Positions 7,234 through 15,585 are shown, numbered from the stretch's first letter. The stretch: DNA of 64,000 bases from Lacisediminihabitans sp040549465 (GCF_040549465.1 NZ_JBEPTL010000011.1:1-64000), one strand, 5' to 3'. Numbers and translations are program-made. Notes: generated by a model not told the origin, from the letters alone.

Positions 7234-9249
7234 TTGAGTGATCCCGGCGTGCCGCCGCGCGCCAGAATCGCTCTCATCGGGGTTCACGGCTACGGCCAGC
7301 GGCATCTCGCTTTCCTCTCCGAGCTGCACGCTCGTGGGACCATCGAGTTCGTCGCCACCGCGGATCCGACGGGCGCGACTCCGGGAACCCTCCCGGAGGG
7401 GGTGCGGGAGTTCTCGGATTCGACCTCGCTGTTCGCGTCGGAACTCGCGGTAGACATCGCGGTCATCGCGACCCCGATACATACGCACGAGCCGCTCGCC
7501 ATCGAGGCGATGCGCGCCGGGGCGGACGTGCTCGTCGAGAAGCCGCCAACGTCATCCATGGCCGCTTTTCACAGCATGGTGGATGTCGCGGCGACCCTCG
7601 GTCGCCGGGTGCAGGTCGGCTTCCAGAGCCTCGGGTCGCACGCATTGGACAGGATCGCGGAACTGCTGCAGAACGGAGAGCTCGGCGATCTGGTAGCTGT
7701 CGAGGCTGTCGGTCACTGGCGACGCGACGCCCACTACTGGACGCGATCCGCCTGGGCGGGCAAGAAGACGCTCAACGGTCACGACGTGGTCGACGGCGCT
7801 GTCACCAATCCTTTTGCCCACGCCGTCTCGACGGCACTGCGGATCGCCGACGTCGGCAATGCGGAGGAGCTCGCGTCGCTCGAACTGGAGCTCTTCCACG
7901 CCAACGACATCGAGGTGGACGACACGTCGCTTGTAGCGCTCACGACGACGAGCGGTCTCACCGTGACCGCGGGGTTCACGCTGTGTTCGGCCGAGAACGA
8001 TCAGACCGAACCCCGGGTCATCGTGCGCGGGTCGACGGGCACCGCGACCTTCTTCTACACCCTGGACGACCTCGAGATCGCGGTCGGCGACCTGCCGACC
8101 AGAAGCGAGCACTACGGGCGTGACGACCTGCTGCTCAATCTCCTGGACAAGCGCGGAGACGACAGCGTGGAGTTGGTTTCGGAACTCAAAGACCTCGGCG
8201 CTTTCATGGCCGTCGTCGAGGCCATCCGCGTAGCGCCCCAGCCGCGACAGATCGCTCCAGAGTTCGTACATTGGCACGGCGAGGGAGACAGTCGGTACCC
8301 GGTCGTCGTCGATGTCGACGAGTGGACAGAGCGGGCCGTCGCTGCACACTCCACGTTCTCGCAGGTAGGGGCGCCATGGGCGGCTCCCGTCTCGGCCCCG
8401 GCTTCCGCGCCCGAGACGCTGCAACTCGGCACGACAACTGTGGCGATCGCGCGCGACGGTGTTGACGTGCGACCGGAGTCGAGCCCGCGCCCCTACCTGC
8501 ATCCGGTCAGTACGCTCGCCGGCATCGTGGTCAGCGATCATCATCCGGCCGATCATGATTGGCATCTCGGCGTCGGTGTGGCAGTACAGGTGGTCGACGG
8601 CACCAACTTCTGGGGAGGCGGAACCTACGTCGATGGCGTCGGCTATGTGACCGGGGACGACCACGGCCGCATCGTCATCACCGACTCGGCGCTCGAACCG
8701 GGCGTACTCACCCAGAGTCTCGGCTGGACGGACCGGAGTGGCCACACGGTGCTCGACGAGACCAGACGGATGCGCTGGTCCGCCGTCAACGAGAAGACCT
8801 GGTCGCTCGATTTCGGGTTCCAGCTCAATCCCGCGGCCGGTCGCACGTCGGTGACCCTCGAGAGTCCCGGTTCCCGCGGCTTCGCCGGTTCCGGCTACGG
8901 CGGATTCTTCTGGAGGCTGCCGGCGTGCAGCGATCGAACCCTTCTTTCACCACTCGGATCAGGCGAGGCCGCGGTGCACGGCGAGGTGGCTCCGTGGCTG
9001 GCCTGGTCGGCGGCTTTCGACGGCGGGGATGCGACGCTGCTGTTCGTGCCGCTCGACGACGCCACTCGGTCGGACCCGTGGTTCGTGCGATCCAGAGACT
9101 ATCCCGGCATCGGTATGTCACTCGCTGCGACGGCGCCGCTGACCCTGGGCGCGGGTGAGACGCTCGCGCGCAGCATCCGCATCTTCGTCGCCGACGGGCG
9201 CCTCGATGCCGGAGCCATCGAACGCCTGGTCGCTGCTCCGGGCTTCTAG
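7234..9249 (+). CDS. fusion of Gfo/Idh/MocA-family oxidoreductase and DUF6807 (PmoA-like) domain
   Basis: Residues 1 to about 390 are a Gfo/Idh/MocA dehydrogenase. The NAD-binding start is RIALIGVHGYGQRHL, the nucleotide-domain EKP motif is DVLVEKPPTSS, and a substrate domain follows with the GHDVVDGAVTNPFAHA stretch. Residues from about 400 to 671 match DUF6807, a beta-rich domain with PYLHPV, DHHPADHDWHLG and WGGGTYV motifs. Enzymes of the first family oxidise or epimerise sugars and cyclitols, so a carbohydrate-derivative substrate is likely. The TTG start is tentative; GTG 7249 is also possible. Its TAG overlaps the lspA stop on the other strand (CTAG at 9246-9249). Confidence 0.75.
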   Translation: MSDPGVPPRARIALIGVHGYGQRHLAFLSELHARGTIEFVATADPTGATPGTLPEGVREFSDSTSLFASELAVDIAVIATPIHTHEPLAIEAMRAGADVLVEKPPTSSMAAFHSMVDVAATLGRRVQVGFQSLGSHALDRIAELLQNGELGDLVAVEAVGHWRRDAHYWTRSAWAGKKTLNGHDVVDGAVTNPFAHAVSTALRIADVGNAEELASLELELFHANDIEVDDTSLVALTTTSGLTVTAGFTLCSAENDQTEPRVIVRGSTGTATFFYTLDDLEIAVGDLPTRSEHYGRDDLLLNLLDKRGDDSVELVSELKDLGAFMAVVEAIRVAPQPRQIAPEFVHWHGEGDSRYPVVVDVDEWTERAVAAHSTFSQVGAPWAAPVSAPASAPETLQLGTTTVAIARDGVDVRPESSPRPYLHPVSTLAGIVVSDHHPADHDWHLGVGVAVQVVDGTNFWGGGTYVDGVGYVTGDDHGRIVITDSALEPGVLTQSLGWTDRSGHTVLDETRRMRWSAVNEKTWSLDFGFQLNPAAGRTSVTLESPGSRGFAGSGYGGFFWRLPACSDRTLLSPLGSGEAAVHGEVAPWLAWSAAFDGGDATLLFVPLDDATRSDPWFVRSRDYPGIGMSLAATAPLTLGAGETLARSIRIFVADGRLDAGAIERLVAAPGF

Positions 9250-9779
9250 CGCACGGTACCGCGGCCACCACGCAGCCGGATACCCAGGAGCATCAGGATT
9301 AAGAGCATGACCACACCGCCGAAGATGGCGATATCCGCGACGTTGCCGATGAAGAATCCCGCGTAGTCGATGAAGTCCACGACGTGTCCGCGACCGAAGC
9401 CCGGCGCGCGGAAGAGTCGATCCCCGAGGTGGGTGGTAGCTCCGCCGAGCAGTAGGCCGAAGGCGACCATCCATCCCTTCGACCCCACCCGCCAGGCCAG
9501 CAGGCCGATCACGACCACGGCGATTGCGGCGAGAATCGCGAAGATCCAGGTCGCCCCTGTACCGATCGAGAATGCGGCGCCGGGGTTATAAACGAGAAGG
9601 AACTGGATGAGCTCGCCGATCACCGGCACGCGTTTGCCGTCAGCGAGCGAGGTTTCGGCCCACCACTTGGTCAGCTGGTCGAGAGCGATCACCACAATGG
9701 CGATGACGATGGTGTACCAGAACAGGCGGCGGTGAGGGGTGGGTCGTGCCTCAGGTGAGGGGCTGTCGGCTGAGGTCAT
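9246..9779 (-). CDS. lspA: lipoprotein signal peptidase (signal peptidase II)
   Basis: This 177-residue inner-membrane aspartic protease cleaves prolipoproteins after lipid attachment to the lipobox Cys. It has four hydrophobic segments, the DQLTKWW motif after the first, VYNPGAAFSIG, the first catalytic Asp in GDRLF followed by GHVVDFIDY, and the second in GNVADIAI. The strand around the first Asp reads GGATTHLGDR, where many family members have GGA-x-GN-(L/I)-x-DR, so the Asn is replaced by His. The N-terminal 20 residues are Pro/Ser-rich and cytoplasmic. Lipoproteins encoded nearby (13084, 16157, 62356) would be among its substrates. Confidence 0.93.
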   Translation of the reverse strand: MTSADSPSPEARPTPHRRLFWYTIVIAIVVIALDQLTKWWAETSLADGKRVPVIGELIQFLLVYNPGAAFSIGTGATWIFAILAAIAVVVIGLLAWRVGSKGWMVAFGLLLGGATTHLGDRLFRAPGFGRGHVVDFIDYAGFFIGNVADIAIFGGVVMLLILMLLGIRLRGGRGTVR

Positions 9780-9912
9780 TCGAACATTATCCCGTCATGG
9801 CGCGCGTGAGGAATAATCCTCCGAGCGCGCTGACCTGCGATCGCGGGCGCTGACACCGTCTTGCAGCACGCCGATAGAGTGCCAGCAAGCATCCCGCACC
9901 TTCGGAGTTCCC

Positions 9913-10593
9913 ATGGCCCGCCCGCCAATACTGCCGTTCCTGCCCTACCTGGTCATCGCCGTCGTGCATCTGGCCTCGCTCCTGGTGGCGTCGACTGCGG
10001 TGTCCACCTCGACGAAACCGCTGCTCATGCCCGCTCTGCTGCTCGGCTTCCTCTGGGCGCTGCGCCGTGCGCGCAGCGAGCTCGCGCTGATCGTCAGCCT
10101 TGCGATCCTCTTCTCCTGGCTCGGCGACATCCTGCTCGGCACTCCCGGCGATGTCGGATTCCTGCTCGGCCTCGGATCTTTCTTCCTGGCGCACGTTGCG
10201 TACCTGGTCGTATTCCTCCGCCCGCTTCGGCGCAGGCGGGTCACCCGGCTCGCGGCGCTCCTTACCCTATGGTGGGCGGCTCTCATCGCAGTGCTGGCGC
10301 CACACCTCGGAACATTGCTGGTGCCGGTGGCCCTCTACGGGCTCGTACTCGGGGCTATGGCATCCGCAGCTCTGGCCTGCAATGGCTGGATCGCCGGCGG
10401 TGCACTGCTCTTCCTGGTCTCCGATACGCTGCTCGCGCTTAAACTCTTTCTGCCGGGTTTCGTGTTCTGGCAGATCGATTTTGTGATCATGCTGCTCTAC
10501 GTGGCGGCCCAGGGGCTCATCGCTTTCGGCGCTGTGCAGTCGATGCGTGCGGCGCGAAGCTACGCATCGGTGGTTGCCTCGAGCGGCACGTAG
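9913..10593 (+). CDS. YhhN family membrane protein (lysoplasmalogenase-like)
   Basis: The 226-residue protein is almost wholly membrane-embedded, with about eight hydrophobic helices. It carries the YhhN/TMEM86 signatures KPLLMP, FSWLGDILL (with the conserved Asp), LGSFFLAHVAYLVVF and LFLVSDTLLA (second Asp). Members studied hydrolyse the vinyl-ether bond of lysoplasmalogens, and both Asp motifs are retained here. ATG 9913 follows GGAG with six bases between. It is divergent from lspA. Substrate in this organism is uncertain because plasmalogens are not general in Actinobacteria. Confidence 0.8.
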   Translation: MARPPILPFLPYLVIAVVHLASLLVASTAVSTSTKPLLMPALLLGFLWALRRARSELALIVSLAILFSWLGDILLGTPGDVGFLLGLGSFFLAHVAYLVVFLRPLRRRRVTRLAALLTLWWAALIAVLAPHLGTLLVPVALYGLVLGAMASAALACNGWIAGGALLFLVSDTLLALKLFLPGFVFWQIDFVIMLLYVAAQGLIAFGAVQSMRAARSYASVVASSGT

Positions 10594-10646
10594 TCGAGCT
10601 CAGCCCCACCAGTCCCGGCGGAGCCCGTCTGGCGACAGCGCGGGGT

Positions 10647-10690
10647 TTTGTCATCCGCGCTGGGGTCGTAACGTGCGCGCGGATGACAAA
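10647..10690. repeat. 14-bp perfect inverted repeat upstream of rpsO
   Basis: Arms TTTGTCATCCGCGC (10647-10660) and GCGCGGATGACAAA (10677-10690) pair perfectly around a 16-base loop, between the YhhN gene and rpsO. It may terminate the YhhN transcript or serve as an operator; there is no T-run after it in the + direction. Confidence 0.5.
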
Positions 10691-10730
10691 GCTTCGCGCG
10701 GATGCGGTCGACGCTTCCGGTCAGACACTC

Positions 10731-10739
10731 TGCTAAACT
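10731..10739 (+). promoter_or_regulatory. extended -10 for rpsO
   Basis: TGCTAAACT fits an extended -10 (TGnTAnnnT), about 87 bases before the rpsO start. No good -35 is visible. Confidence 0.35.
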
Positions 10740-10825
10740 CGCAAGGTTGCCGTCCAAGGGCCGCGGATAAAGAGAGCTGGCACATTCTGTGACCGGCACC
10801 GCGCAACGAGTGAGAGGGGTCATCT

Positions 10826-11095
10826 ATGCCATTAGCACCAGATGCCAAGAAGACGATTATCGACGAGTACGCCACCCATCCTGGTGACACCGGTAGCCCC
10901 GAGGTGCAGGTCGCAATGCTGACCGCGCGCATCAAGGATCTCACCGAGCACCTGAAAGAGCACAAGCACGACCACCACTCACGTCGTGGCCTGCTTCTGC
11001 TGGTTGGACAGCGTCGTCGCCTGCTGGGTTACCTGCAGGACATCGACATCTCTCGTTACCGTTCGCTCATCGAGCGTCTCGGCCTGCGCCGCTAG
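10826..11095 (+). CDS. rpsO: 30S ribosomal protein S15
   Basis: The 89-residue protein has the full S15 pattern: TGSPEVQVAMLTARI, LKEHKHDHHSRRGLL, GQRRRLLGYL and a terminal RSLIERLGLRR. S15 binds 16S rRNA at the helix 20/21/22 junction early in 30S assembly and often represses its own translation. GAGAGGGG precedes the ATG. In most bacteria pnp follows directly, but here 6.5 kb of other genes lies between, and rpsO has its own strong terminator. Confidence 0.97.
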   Translation: MPLAPDAKKTIIDEYATHPGDTGSPEVQVAMLTARIKDLTEHLKEHKHDHHSRRGLLLLVGQRRRLLGYLQDIDISRYRSLIERLGLRR

Positions 11096-11137
11096 GTCCT
11101 GCTGTCCTAGCCGCGCCGGATCGACTCTCCGGCTCAG

Positions 11138-11171
11138 ACGGCCCGCCCCGTATACGGGGCGGGCCGTTTTT
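11138..11171 (+). terminator. rho-independent terminator of rpsO
   Basis: A perfect 13-bp G/C-rich stem (11138-11150 with 11155-11167) closes the loop TATA and is followed by a T-run to 11171. Confidence 0.92.
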
Positions 11172-11249
11172 CATTTCTGTGAGATCCATGCAAAGGAATC
11201 AAAACAGTCATATCTGCGTTGACAATGCAGACGACTCAAGGAGGTCGCT

Positions 11250-11693
11250 ATGGGCAGAATCAATGAAGAAGTAGAAGACGACACCGGAGCCGTTCTGAAG
11301 TACCAGCGTCACGCGAACGGGCGCGGTTTCGTCTCGCCGCGCGCGCGGGTTCAGCCGAGTGCATTCGTGGCGGCCATGGCCTACGTCGAATCGGAGGCGC
11401 GCATCGGGGCAGGAACCACGATCGGCGCGGGATCCTGGATCGACAGGGGCGCCGTCATCGGCGAGCGAGTTTTCATCGGCCAGAACGTGCACGTCGGCCG
11501 CGACGCCCAGATCGGCGGGGGTGCGCGTCTCGGTAGCCACTCGCGTATCGGTGCGGATGTTCGTATCGCCAGTGGAGCGGTGATCGAAGCCGACGCCCAG
11601 ATTCCCGATAACGCCACCGTCGACGCTCGTCGCAAGCCGAGCGAAGCACGCGGTTTCGGGGGCAGCAATTACGCGACGGGCCAGGCCGCTTAA
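11250..11693 (+). CDS. left-handed beta-helix (hexapeptide repeat) protein
   Basis: The 147-residue protein carries at least a dozen hexapeptide turns between residues 28 and 130, such as ARIGAG-TTIGAG-SWIDRG-AVIGER-VFIGQN-VHVGRD. This fold is shared by acyl- and acetyltransferases, gamma carbonic anhydrases and scaffold proteins. No metal-binding His triad of a carbonic anhydrase is seen, and no acceptor-domain is attached, so the substrate is open. The start is firm: AAGGAGG lies six bases before ATG 11250. It is followed closely by a small membrane protein gene. Confidence 0.72.
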   Translation: MGRINEEVEDDTGAVLKYQRHANGRGFVSPRARVQPSAFVAAMAYVESEARIGAGTTIGAGSWIDRGAVIGERVFIGQNVHVGRDAQIGGGARLGSHSRIGADVRIASGAVIEADAQIPDNATVDARRKPSEARGFGGSNYATGQAA

Positions 11694-11713
11694 GCCGGCG
11701 CTAGGGTTGGCGC

Positions 11714-11938
11714 ATGGCGAAGTCGCGTGGAACCGATAGAGCACCGGCGCTGAAGAGAATCGCGCTCGCGCGAGCGGGGATCTTCGCGGCGATAGTCTTC
11801 GCCGTGATACTCGCTTTCGTTCTGCACCTTGGCGCGTTCAGCTTTCTCATGCGCGGCCTCATCTTTCTCGGGCTCTTCGCCCTCGCCGCAAGTTATGTAT
11901 GGGAACTATTGGTGAAGTGGCGCGGACGTAGCGAGTAG
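11714..11938 (+). CDS. small membrane protein
   Basis: This 74-residue protein has a basic N-terminus (MAKSRGTDRAPALKRIALAR) and two hydrophobic helices at about 22-42 and 46-64, ending in WRGRSE. No ribosome site precedes the ATG; instead TAGGGT (11702-11707) lies six bases upstream, as expected of a leaderless transcript. Function is unknown. Confidence 0.65.
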   Translation: MAKSRGTDRAPALKRIALARAGIFAAIVFAVILAFVLHLGAFSFLMRGLIFLGLFALAASYVWELLVKWRGRSE

Positions 11939-12042
11939 ACGGCCGTGCTGGCGACTCACCTCCAGAAATCGATCCATCAGCGGCGGGGCCATCAGGCTTT
12001 TCCTGACCGGAGGATCGCGGCATCATCTATAACATCGAGTGC

Positions 12043-12468
12043 ATGGCCTTCTTCACTCGAGACGACGATAACCCGCTGCCCAAAGACGACCGCGGCACCG
12101 GTTCGTTCAACCAGTACAAGTACAACCTGCTCCCGTCTAGTGGGCGCGTGACCCTGCGACTCGCAGCCAGCAATCCCTGCCAGGACGAACTGCAGAAGGT
12201 CGCTGACAACGGGGAAGACAACCTGGAGACTGCTATCTCCCGGCGCAGCATCGAAGACGAACGCACGGATGCCCCGATGGTCATCCGTCTGTTCGCCGGC
12301 AGCCGGGTGACCGGCATCGTCGGCACCGTGCCCCGCGGGCTGGAGTCCATCGTCGACGAGGCGCTCAGCCGCCTCGACAAGCGTGGACAGAAGGTGCGGA
12401 TCCCGGCCAGGCTCGCGAAGACGCGTTCCGGATGGCGTGTCGACCTCCTGATGGGCCAAACCCGCTGA
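12043..12468 (+). CDS. hypothetical cytoplasmic protein
   Basis: The 141-residue protein has no membrane segment or signal peptide. The C-terminal part, VGTVPRGLESIVDEALSRLDKRGQKVRIPARLAKTRSGWRVDLLMG split around residue 95, has the pattern (G-x-(L/V)-P-R...EAL..L...G...IPARI.....WRV.L) of a small beta domain found in several actinobacterial proteins, but I cannot name it with confidence. TAACAT (12030-12035) seven bases before the ATG suggests leaderless transcription. It stands alone, and its TGA is the first unit of a tandem repeat. Confidence 0.6.
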   Translation: MAFFTRDDDNPLPKDDRGTGSFNQYKYNLLPSSGRVTLRLAASNPCQDELQKVADNGEDNLETAISRRSIEDERTDAPMVIRLFAGSRVTGIVGTVPRGLESIVDEALSRLDKRGQKVRIPARLAKTRSGWRVDLLMGQTR

Positions 12469-12519
12469 CGTTCAGACCCGTTGACAGTTCAGTTCTGCTG
12501 ACATTTCAGCTCTGCTGAC
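12466..12519. repeat. degenerate tandem repeat, 16-17-bp unit, about 3.2 copies
   Basis: Units TGACGTTCAGACCCGT, TGACAGTTCAGTTCTGC and TGACATTTCAGCTCTGC run on from the stop codon of the preceding gene and end in a fourth TGAC. The stop codon itself belongs to the first unit. Confidence 0.6.
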
Positions 12520-12530
12520 GGCGGAGAGAC

Positions 12531-12567
12531 CGAAGGGCCGGCACGTTTCCCGACGCCCGGCCCTTCG
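12531..12567. terminator. hairpin after the 12043-12468 gene
   Basis: CGAAGGGCCGG (12531-12541) pairs perfectly with CCGGCCCTTCG (12557-12567) around a 15-base loop. T-rich sequence after it is slight. Confidence 0.5.
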
Positions 12568-12709
12568 TATTCGAGTCGTTGCTCCCCCCGGAGTGACTCG
12601 ATTTCCCCTGTGTCGAACGGATCCTATGTGCCGGTCGACGAGGTTCCTCTTGCTCTCTTGGTTCGTAGTGGACGAATAATCGGTTTGTGCCCAGTTCGAG
12701 GGCGGATGC

Positions 12710-13018
12710 ATGGCGATCTCCAGTTATGTGTGCCGGTCGATGTATCCGACGCTCAACCAGGTGATCCAATATCTCAATCGTCCGCAGCTGGAAGAGCTGT
12801 ACCGCTACTACGTCGGCTCGGTTCGTCCCTGTTTGCTGCTTGCGGGAGTTCCCGCGCTGACTCCGCCGACGCGCCTCGCTTTCGTCCTCAGTGCCTCCGG
12901 CGACCTCGAATGGAATCCGTTCCAGCAGGTATAGGACAGCGGGATGCCGAGCGCTCGCGTGAGCTACCTCGAGCAGCATTGCCCGCCGATCCCGACCTGG
13001 CTCGACCTGCGCGAATAG
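12710..13018 (+). pseudogene. decayed tandem paralogue of the downstream lipoprotein gene
   Basis: Translated from 12710, the frame aligns without gaps to the C-terminal half of the lipoprotein at 13084: SVRPCLLLAG against VVRPCLLVAG, then WNPFQQ against WNPFQV. A TAG at 12932-12934 falls exactly where the intact copy has Trp (TGG). The same frame then continues to match, ending CPPIPTWLDLRE against CPPVPGWLDIGE, and stops at 13016-13018. The N-terminal half, including signal peptide and lipobox, is missing. Either the two regions arose by duplication and this copy decayed, or a 74-residue fragment is still made. Confidence 0.8.
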
Positions 13019-13083
13019 TGGGCTGCTCCACCGAGGCGTGGAACGCCGATACTCGTTCCGCGGCCCGATGCGAGACTGTACCC

Positions 13084-13716
13084 ATGGCTATCCAGGGCAG
13101 GTTCGTCGCGGCGATCGCCCTCGTGATGTCGGCGATACTGCTTGCCGGGTGCACCACAGCACCTGCTAAGCCGCTGATCAGCCAGGAGAAGCGCGCCCTC
13201 ATCCGTTCGCAGCTTCTCGACAAGCAGTGGCGCATTGTCGCGCGGCAGTACCCGGAGGCCATCCGACCCGTGGTGTCGTCGCCGCACATTGTCTCCAACC
13301 ACGAGTGGCCGCAGGCCGTCGTCGACTGCCTGGGCGAGCACGGAATCAAGGCGAGGGTGCTTCAGGGCGGATTGACCTATCTGAGCGGCTCAGGCCAGAC
13401 GCAGCTCGAATACACAGTCGAAAGCTATAACTGCGCAGCCCAATACGTTACCGATTCCGATGTGCTGCGCCTCCTGAGCCCCCGGCTGGCGGAAGCCGAC
13501 TATCAGTACCTGGTCACCGTGGTGCGGCCATGCCTGCTCGTCGCGGGAGCGCCGTCGCCGGCGTCACCGAATCGTGAAATCGCCAAGGACATCAATGGAC
13601 TTGCCGGTTGGAATCCGTTCCAGGTGATCTGGGCGGGTAACTATCCGCGCTCGCTGGTGCGCTACTGGGAAGACCGCTGCCCTCCGGTGCCCGGCTGGCT
13701 CGACATCGGGGAATAG
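13084..13716 (+). CDS. Cys-rich secreted lipoprotein, unknown function
   Basis: The 210-residue product starts with a signal peptide (MAIQGRFVAAIALVMSAILLAGC) split here at the lipobox LLAGC, with Cys about residue 23 as the lipid-modified residue. Mature sequence has four further Cys (in VVDCLG, YNCAAQ, RPCLLV, DRCPPVP), enough for two disulfides. The ATG at 13084 is the only one that gives a signal peptide. I do not recognise the domain. A broken tandem copy lies immediately upstream, which suggests a locally duplicating family of surface proteins. Confidence 0.7.
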   Translation: MAIQGRFVAAIALVMSAILLAGCTTAPAKPLISQEKRALIRSQLLDKQWRIVARQYPEAIRPVVSSPHIVSNHEWPQAVVDCLGEHGIKARVLQGGLTYLSGSGQTQLEYTVESYNCAAQYVTDSDVLRLLSPRLAEADYQYLVTVVRPCLLVAGAPSPASPNREIAKDINGLAGWNPFQVIWAGNYPRSLVRYWEDRCPPVPGWLDIGE

Positions 13717-13808
13717 GAACGCCCCGAACCCCGTTGTGGACGGTATCCATGCAAACGCATGGAAAACACGGCGTCACAACGTGATTCGTAGAGGGACTGG
13801 GCAGGCAC

Positions 13809-14941
13809 ATGCAATTCGGAATCTTCACGGTCGGAGACGTGACCACGGACCCCATCAATGACTCGACGCCCACCGAACATAAGCGCATCAAGAACATCCT
13901 GACCATCGCGCAGAAGGTCGAAGAGGTCGGCCTGGAGGTTTTCGCGCTCGGCGAGCACCACAACCCGCCCTTCGTTCCCTCGAGTCCCACCACCATGCTC
14001 GGCTACATCGCGGCGAAGACCGAGAAGTTGCTACTATCCACCGCCACGACCCTCATAACCACTAATGACCCGGTGAAGATCGCCGAGGATTACGCGATGC
14101 TTCAGCACGTGGCCGACGGCCGTGTCGACCTGATGATGGGGCGCGGCAACACCGGCCCCGTCTACCCATGGTTCGGCAAAGACATCCGCGAGGGCATCCC
14201 GCTCGCCATCGAGAACTACGCCCTCCTCCAGCGCCTCTGGAAAGAGCATGTCGTCGACTGGTCCGGTAATTTCCGCACGCCGCTGCAGGCTTCACCTCCA
14301 CCCCTCGCCCCCTCGACGGCGTCGCCCCCTTCGTCTGGCACGGCAGCATCCGCACGCCGGAGATCGCCGAGCAGGCCGCCTATTACGGTGACGGGTTCTT
14401 CGCCAACAACATCTTCTGGCCGAAGGAGCACTACATGCGCCTCATCGGCTACTACCGCCAGCGCTTCGAGCACTATGGTCACGGCTCCGCCGCCCAGGCG
14501 ATTGTCGGTCTCGGCGGGCAGGCATTCATGCGCAAGAACTCGCAGGATGCGGTGAACGAGTTCCGTCCATACTTCGACAATGCCCCGGTCTGCGGCCACG
14601 GTCCGACGCTCGAGGAATTTACCGAGCAGACGCCGCTCACTGTCGGCAGCCCTCAGGAAGTCATCGACCGCTACGCGAGTATGCGCGACTATTTCGGTGA
14701 CTACCAGCGTCAGCTTTTCCTCATGGACCACGCCGGCCTTCCTCTCAAGATCGTGCTCGAGCAGCTCGACATTCTGGGCGAAGAGGTGGTGCCGGTGCTC
14801 CGCAAGGAGTTCGCCAAGAACCGTCCGGCCGAGGCTCCGGATGGCCCGACCCACGAATCCCTCGTGGCGGCCCGTGATGCTGCAGCCGCCCAGCCCGAGC
14901 CGCTCGCTGAGCTCGTCGAAGCAGGAGAGAGCAACTCATGA
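13809..14941 (+). pseudogene. LLM-class flavin-dependent monooxygenase (CE1758 family), interrupted by a frameshift
   Basis: Two overlapping frames together make one luciferase-like monooxygenase. Frame 1 (13809 to about 14288) gives MQFGIFTVGD, ALGEHHNPPF and MMGRGNTGPVYPWFG. The remainder (about 14291-14941) is in the next frame, giving APFVWHGSIRTPEIAEQAA, GDGFFANNIFWP and the C-terminus. Restoring one G at CTGCAGGCTTC (14283-14293) rejoins them as LQGFTSTP. The gene overlaps the FMN reductase by four bases, the usual LLM/reductase pair. The frameshift could be real decay or a sequencing error; the rest of the gene shows no other damage. Confidence 0.85.
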
Positions 14942-15585
14942 CGATTCGCAGGATCGCCGTCGTCTCGGCCGGCCTGAGCCAGCCGTCCTCCACGCGATTG
15001 CTGGCCGATCGCCTTGCCAAGGCGACGGTCGATCGCCTCGAGCACGACGGCGCCGAGATCGCCGTCGACACCATCGACCTGCGAGACCTCGCCCACGACG
15101 TGACGAACAACCTGCTTACCGGCTTCGCCAGCCCGAAGCTGGAGGCGATCCTCGAGCAGGTCACCAGCGCCGACGGGCTGATCGCTGTGACGCCGATCTA
15201 CACCACCAGCTACAGCGGACTCTTCAAATCCTTCATCGACATCCTCGATCCGCAGTCGATCACTGGTCTCCCGGTGCTCATCGGCGCGACCGGTGGAAGC
15301 GAGCGTCACTCGCTCGCCCTCGACTATGCGATGCGTCCGCTGTTCAGCTACCTGCACGCGGTCGTCGTGCCGACGGGCGTCTACGCGGCCTCCGGCGATT
15401 GGGGGAGCGACGGGACCTCGTCAGCGACCTCCGGGACCGGAGCGACCTCTCTTCCTGAACGCATCGAGCGGGCAGCCGGCGAACTCGCCGCCCTCGTTCG
15501 CGAGAGCGACAGATCGAGCATCGTGCGAGACCCCTTCGACCTACCCGCCGGGTTCAGCCCGGTCGGGGCCTTCGGCGCGCAATAG
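14938..15585 (+). CDS. FMN reductase, CE1759 family (LLM partner)
   Basis: This 215-residue NADPH-dependent FMN reductase has the flavodoxin-like start RIAVVSAGLSQPSSTRLLADRL, the FMN-contact motif TPIYTTSYSGLFKSFID and GLPVLIGATGGSERHSL. It supplies reduced flavin to the monooxygenase encoded immediately upstream; ATG 14938 overlaps that stop (ATGA). The stretch around residues 155-175 is Ser/Thr/Gly-rich and variable. The presence of an intact reductase next to a frameshifted monooxygenase favours either a recent mutation or a read error. Confidence 0.87.
   Translation: MTIRRIAVVSAGLSQPSSTRLLADRLAKATVDRLEHDGAEIAVDTIDLRDLAHDVTNNLLTGFASPKLEAILEQVTSADGLIAVTPIYTTSYSGLFKSFIDILDPQSITGLPVLIGATGGSERHSLALDYAMRPLFSYLHAVVVPTGVYAASGDWGSDGTSSATSGTGATSLPERIERAAGELAALVRESDRSSIVRDPFDLPAGFSPVGAFGAQ

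Noticed and set aside
11208..11744. 178-codon minus-strand frame with repeated ADV/ADxG pattern
   Set aside because: Its repeats are the reverse reading of the hexapeptide repeats in the plus-strand gene 11250-11693, which has a strong ribosome site.
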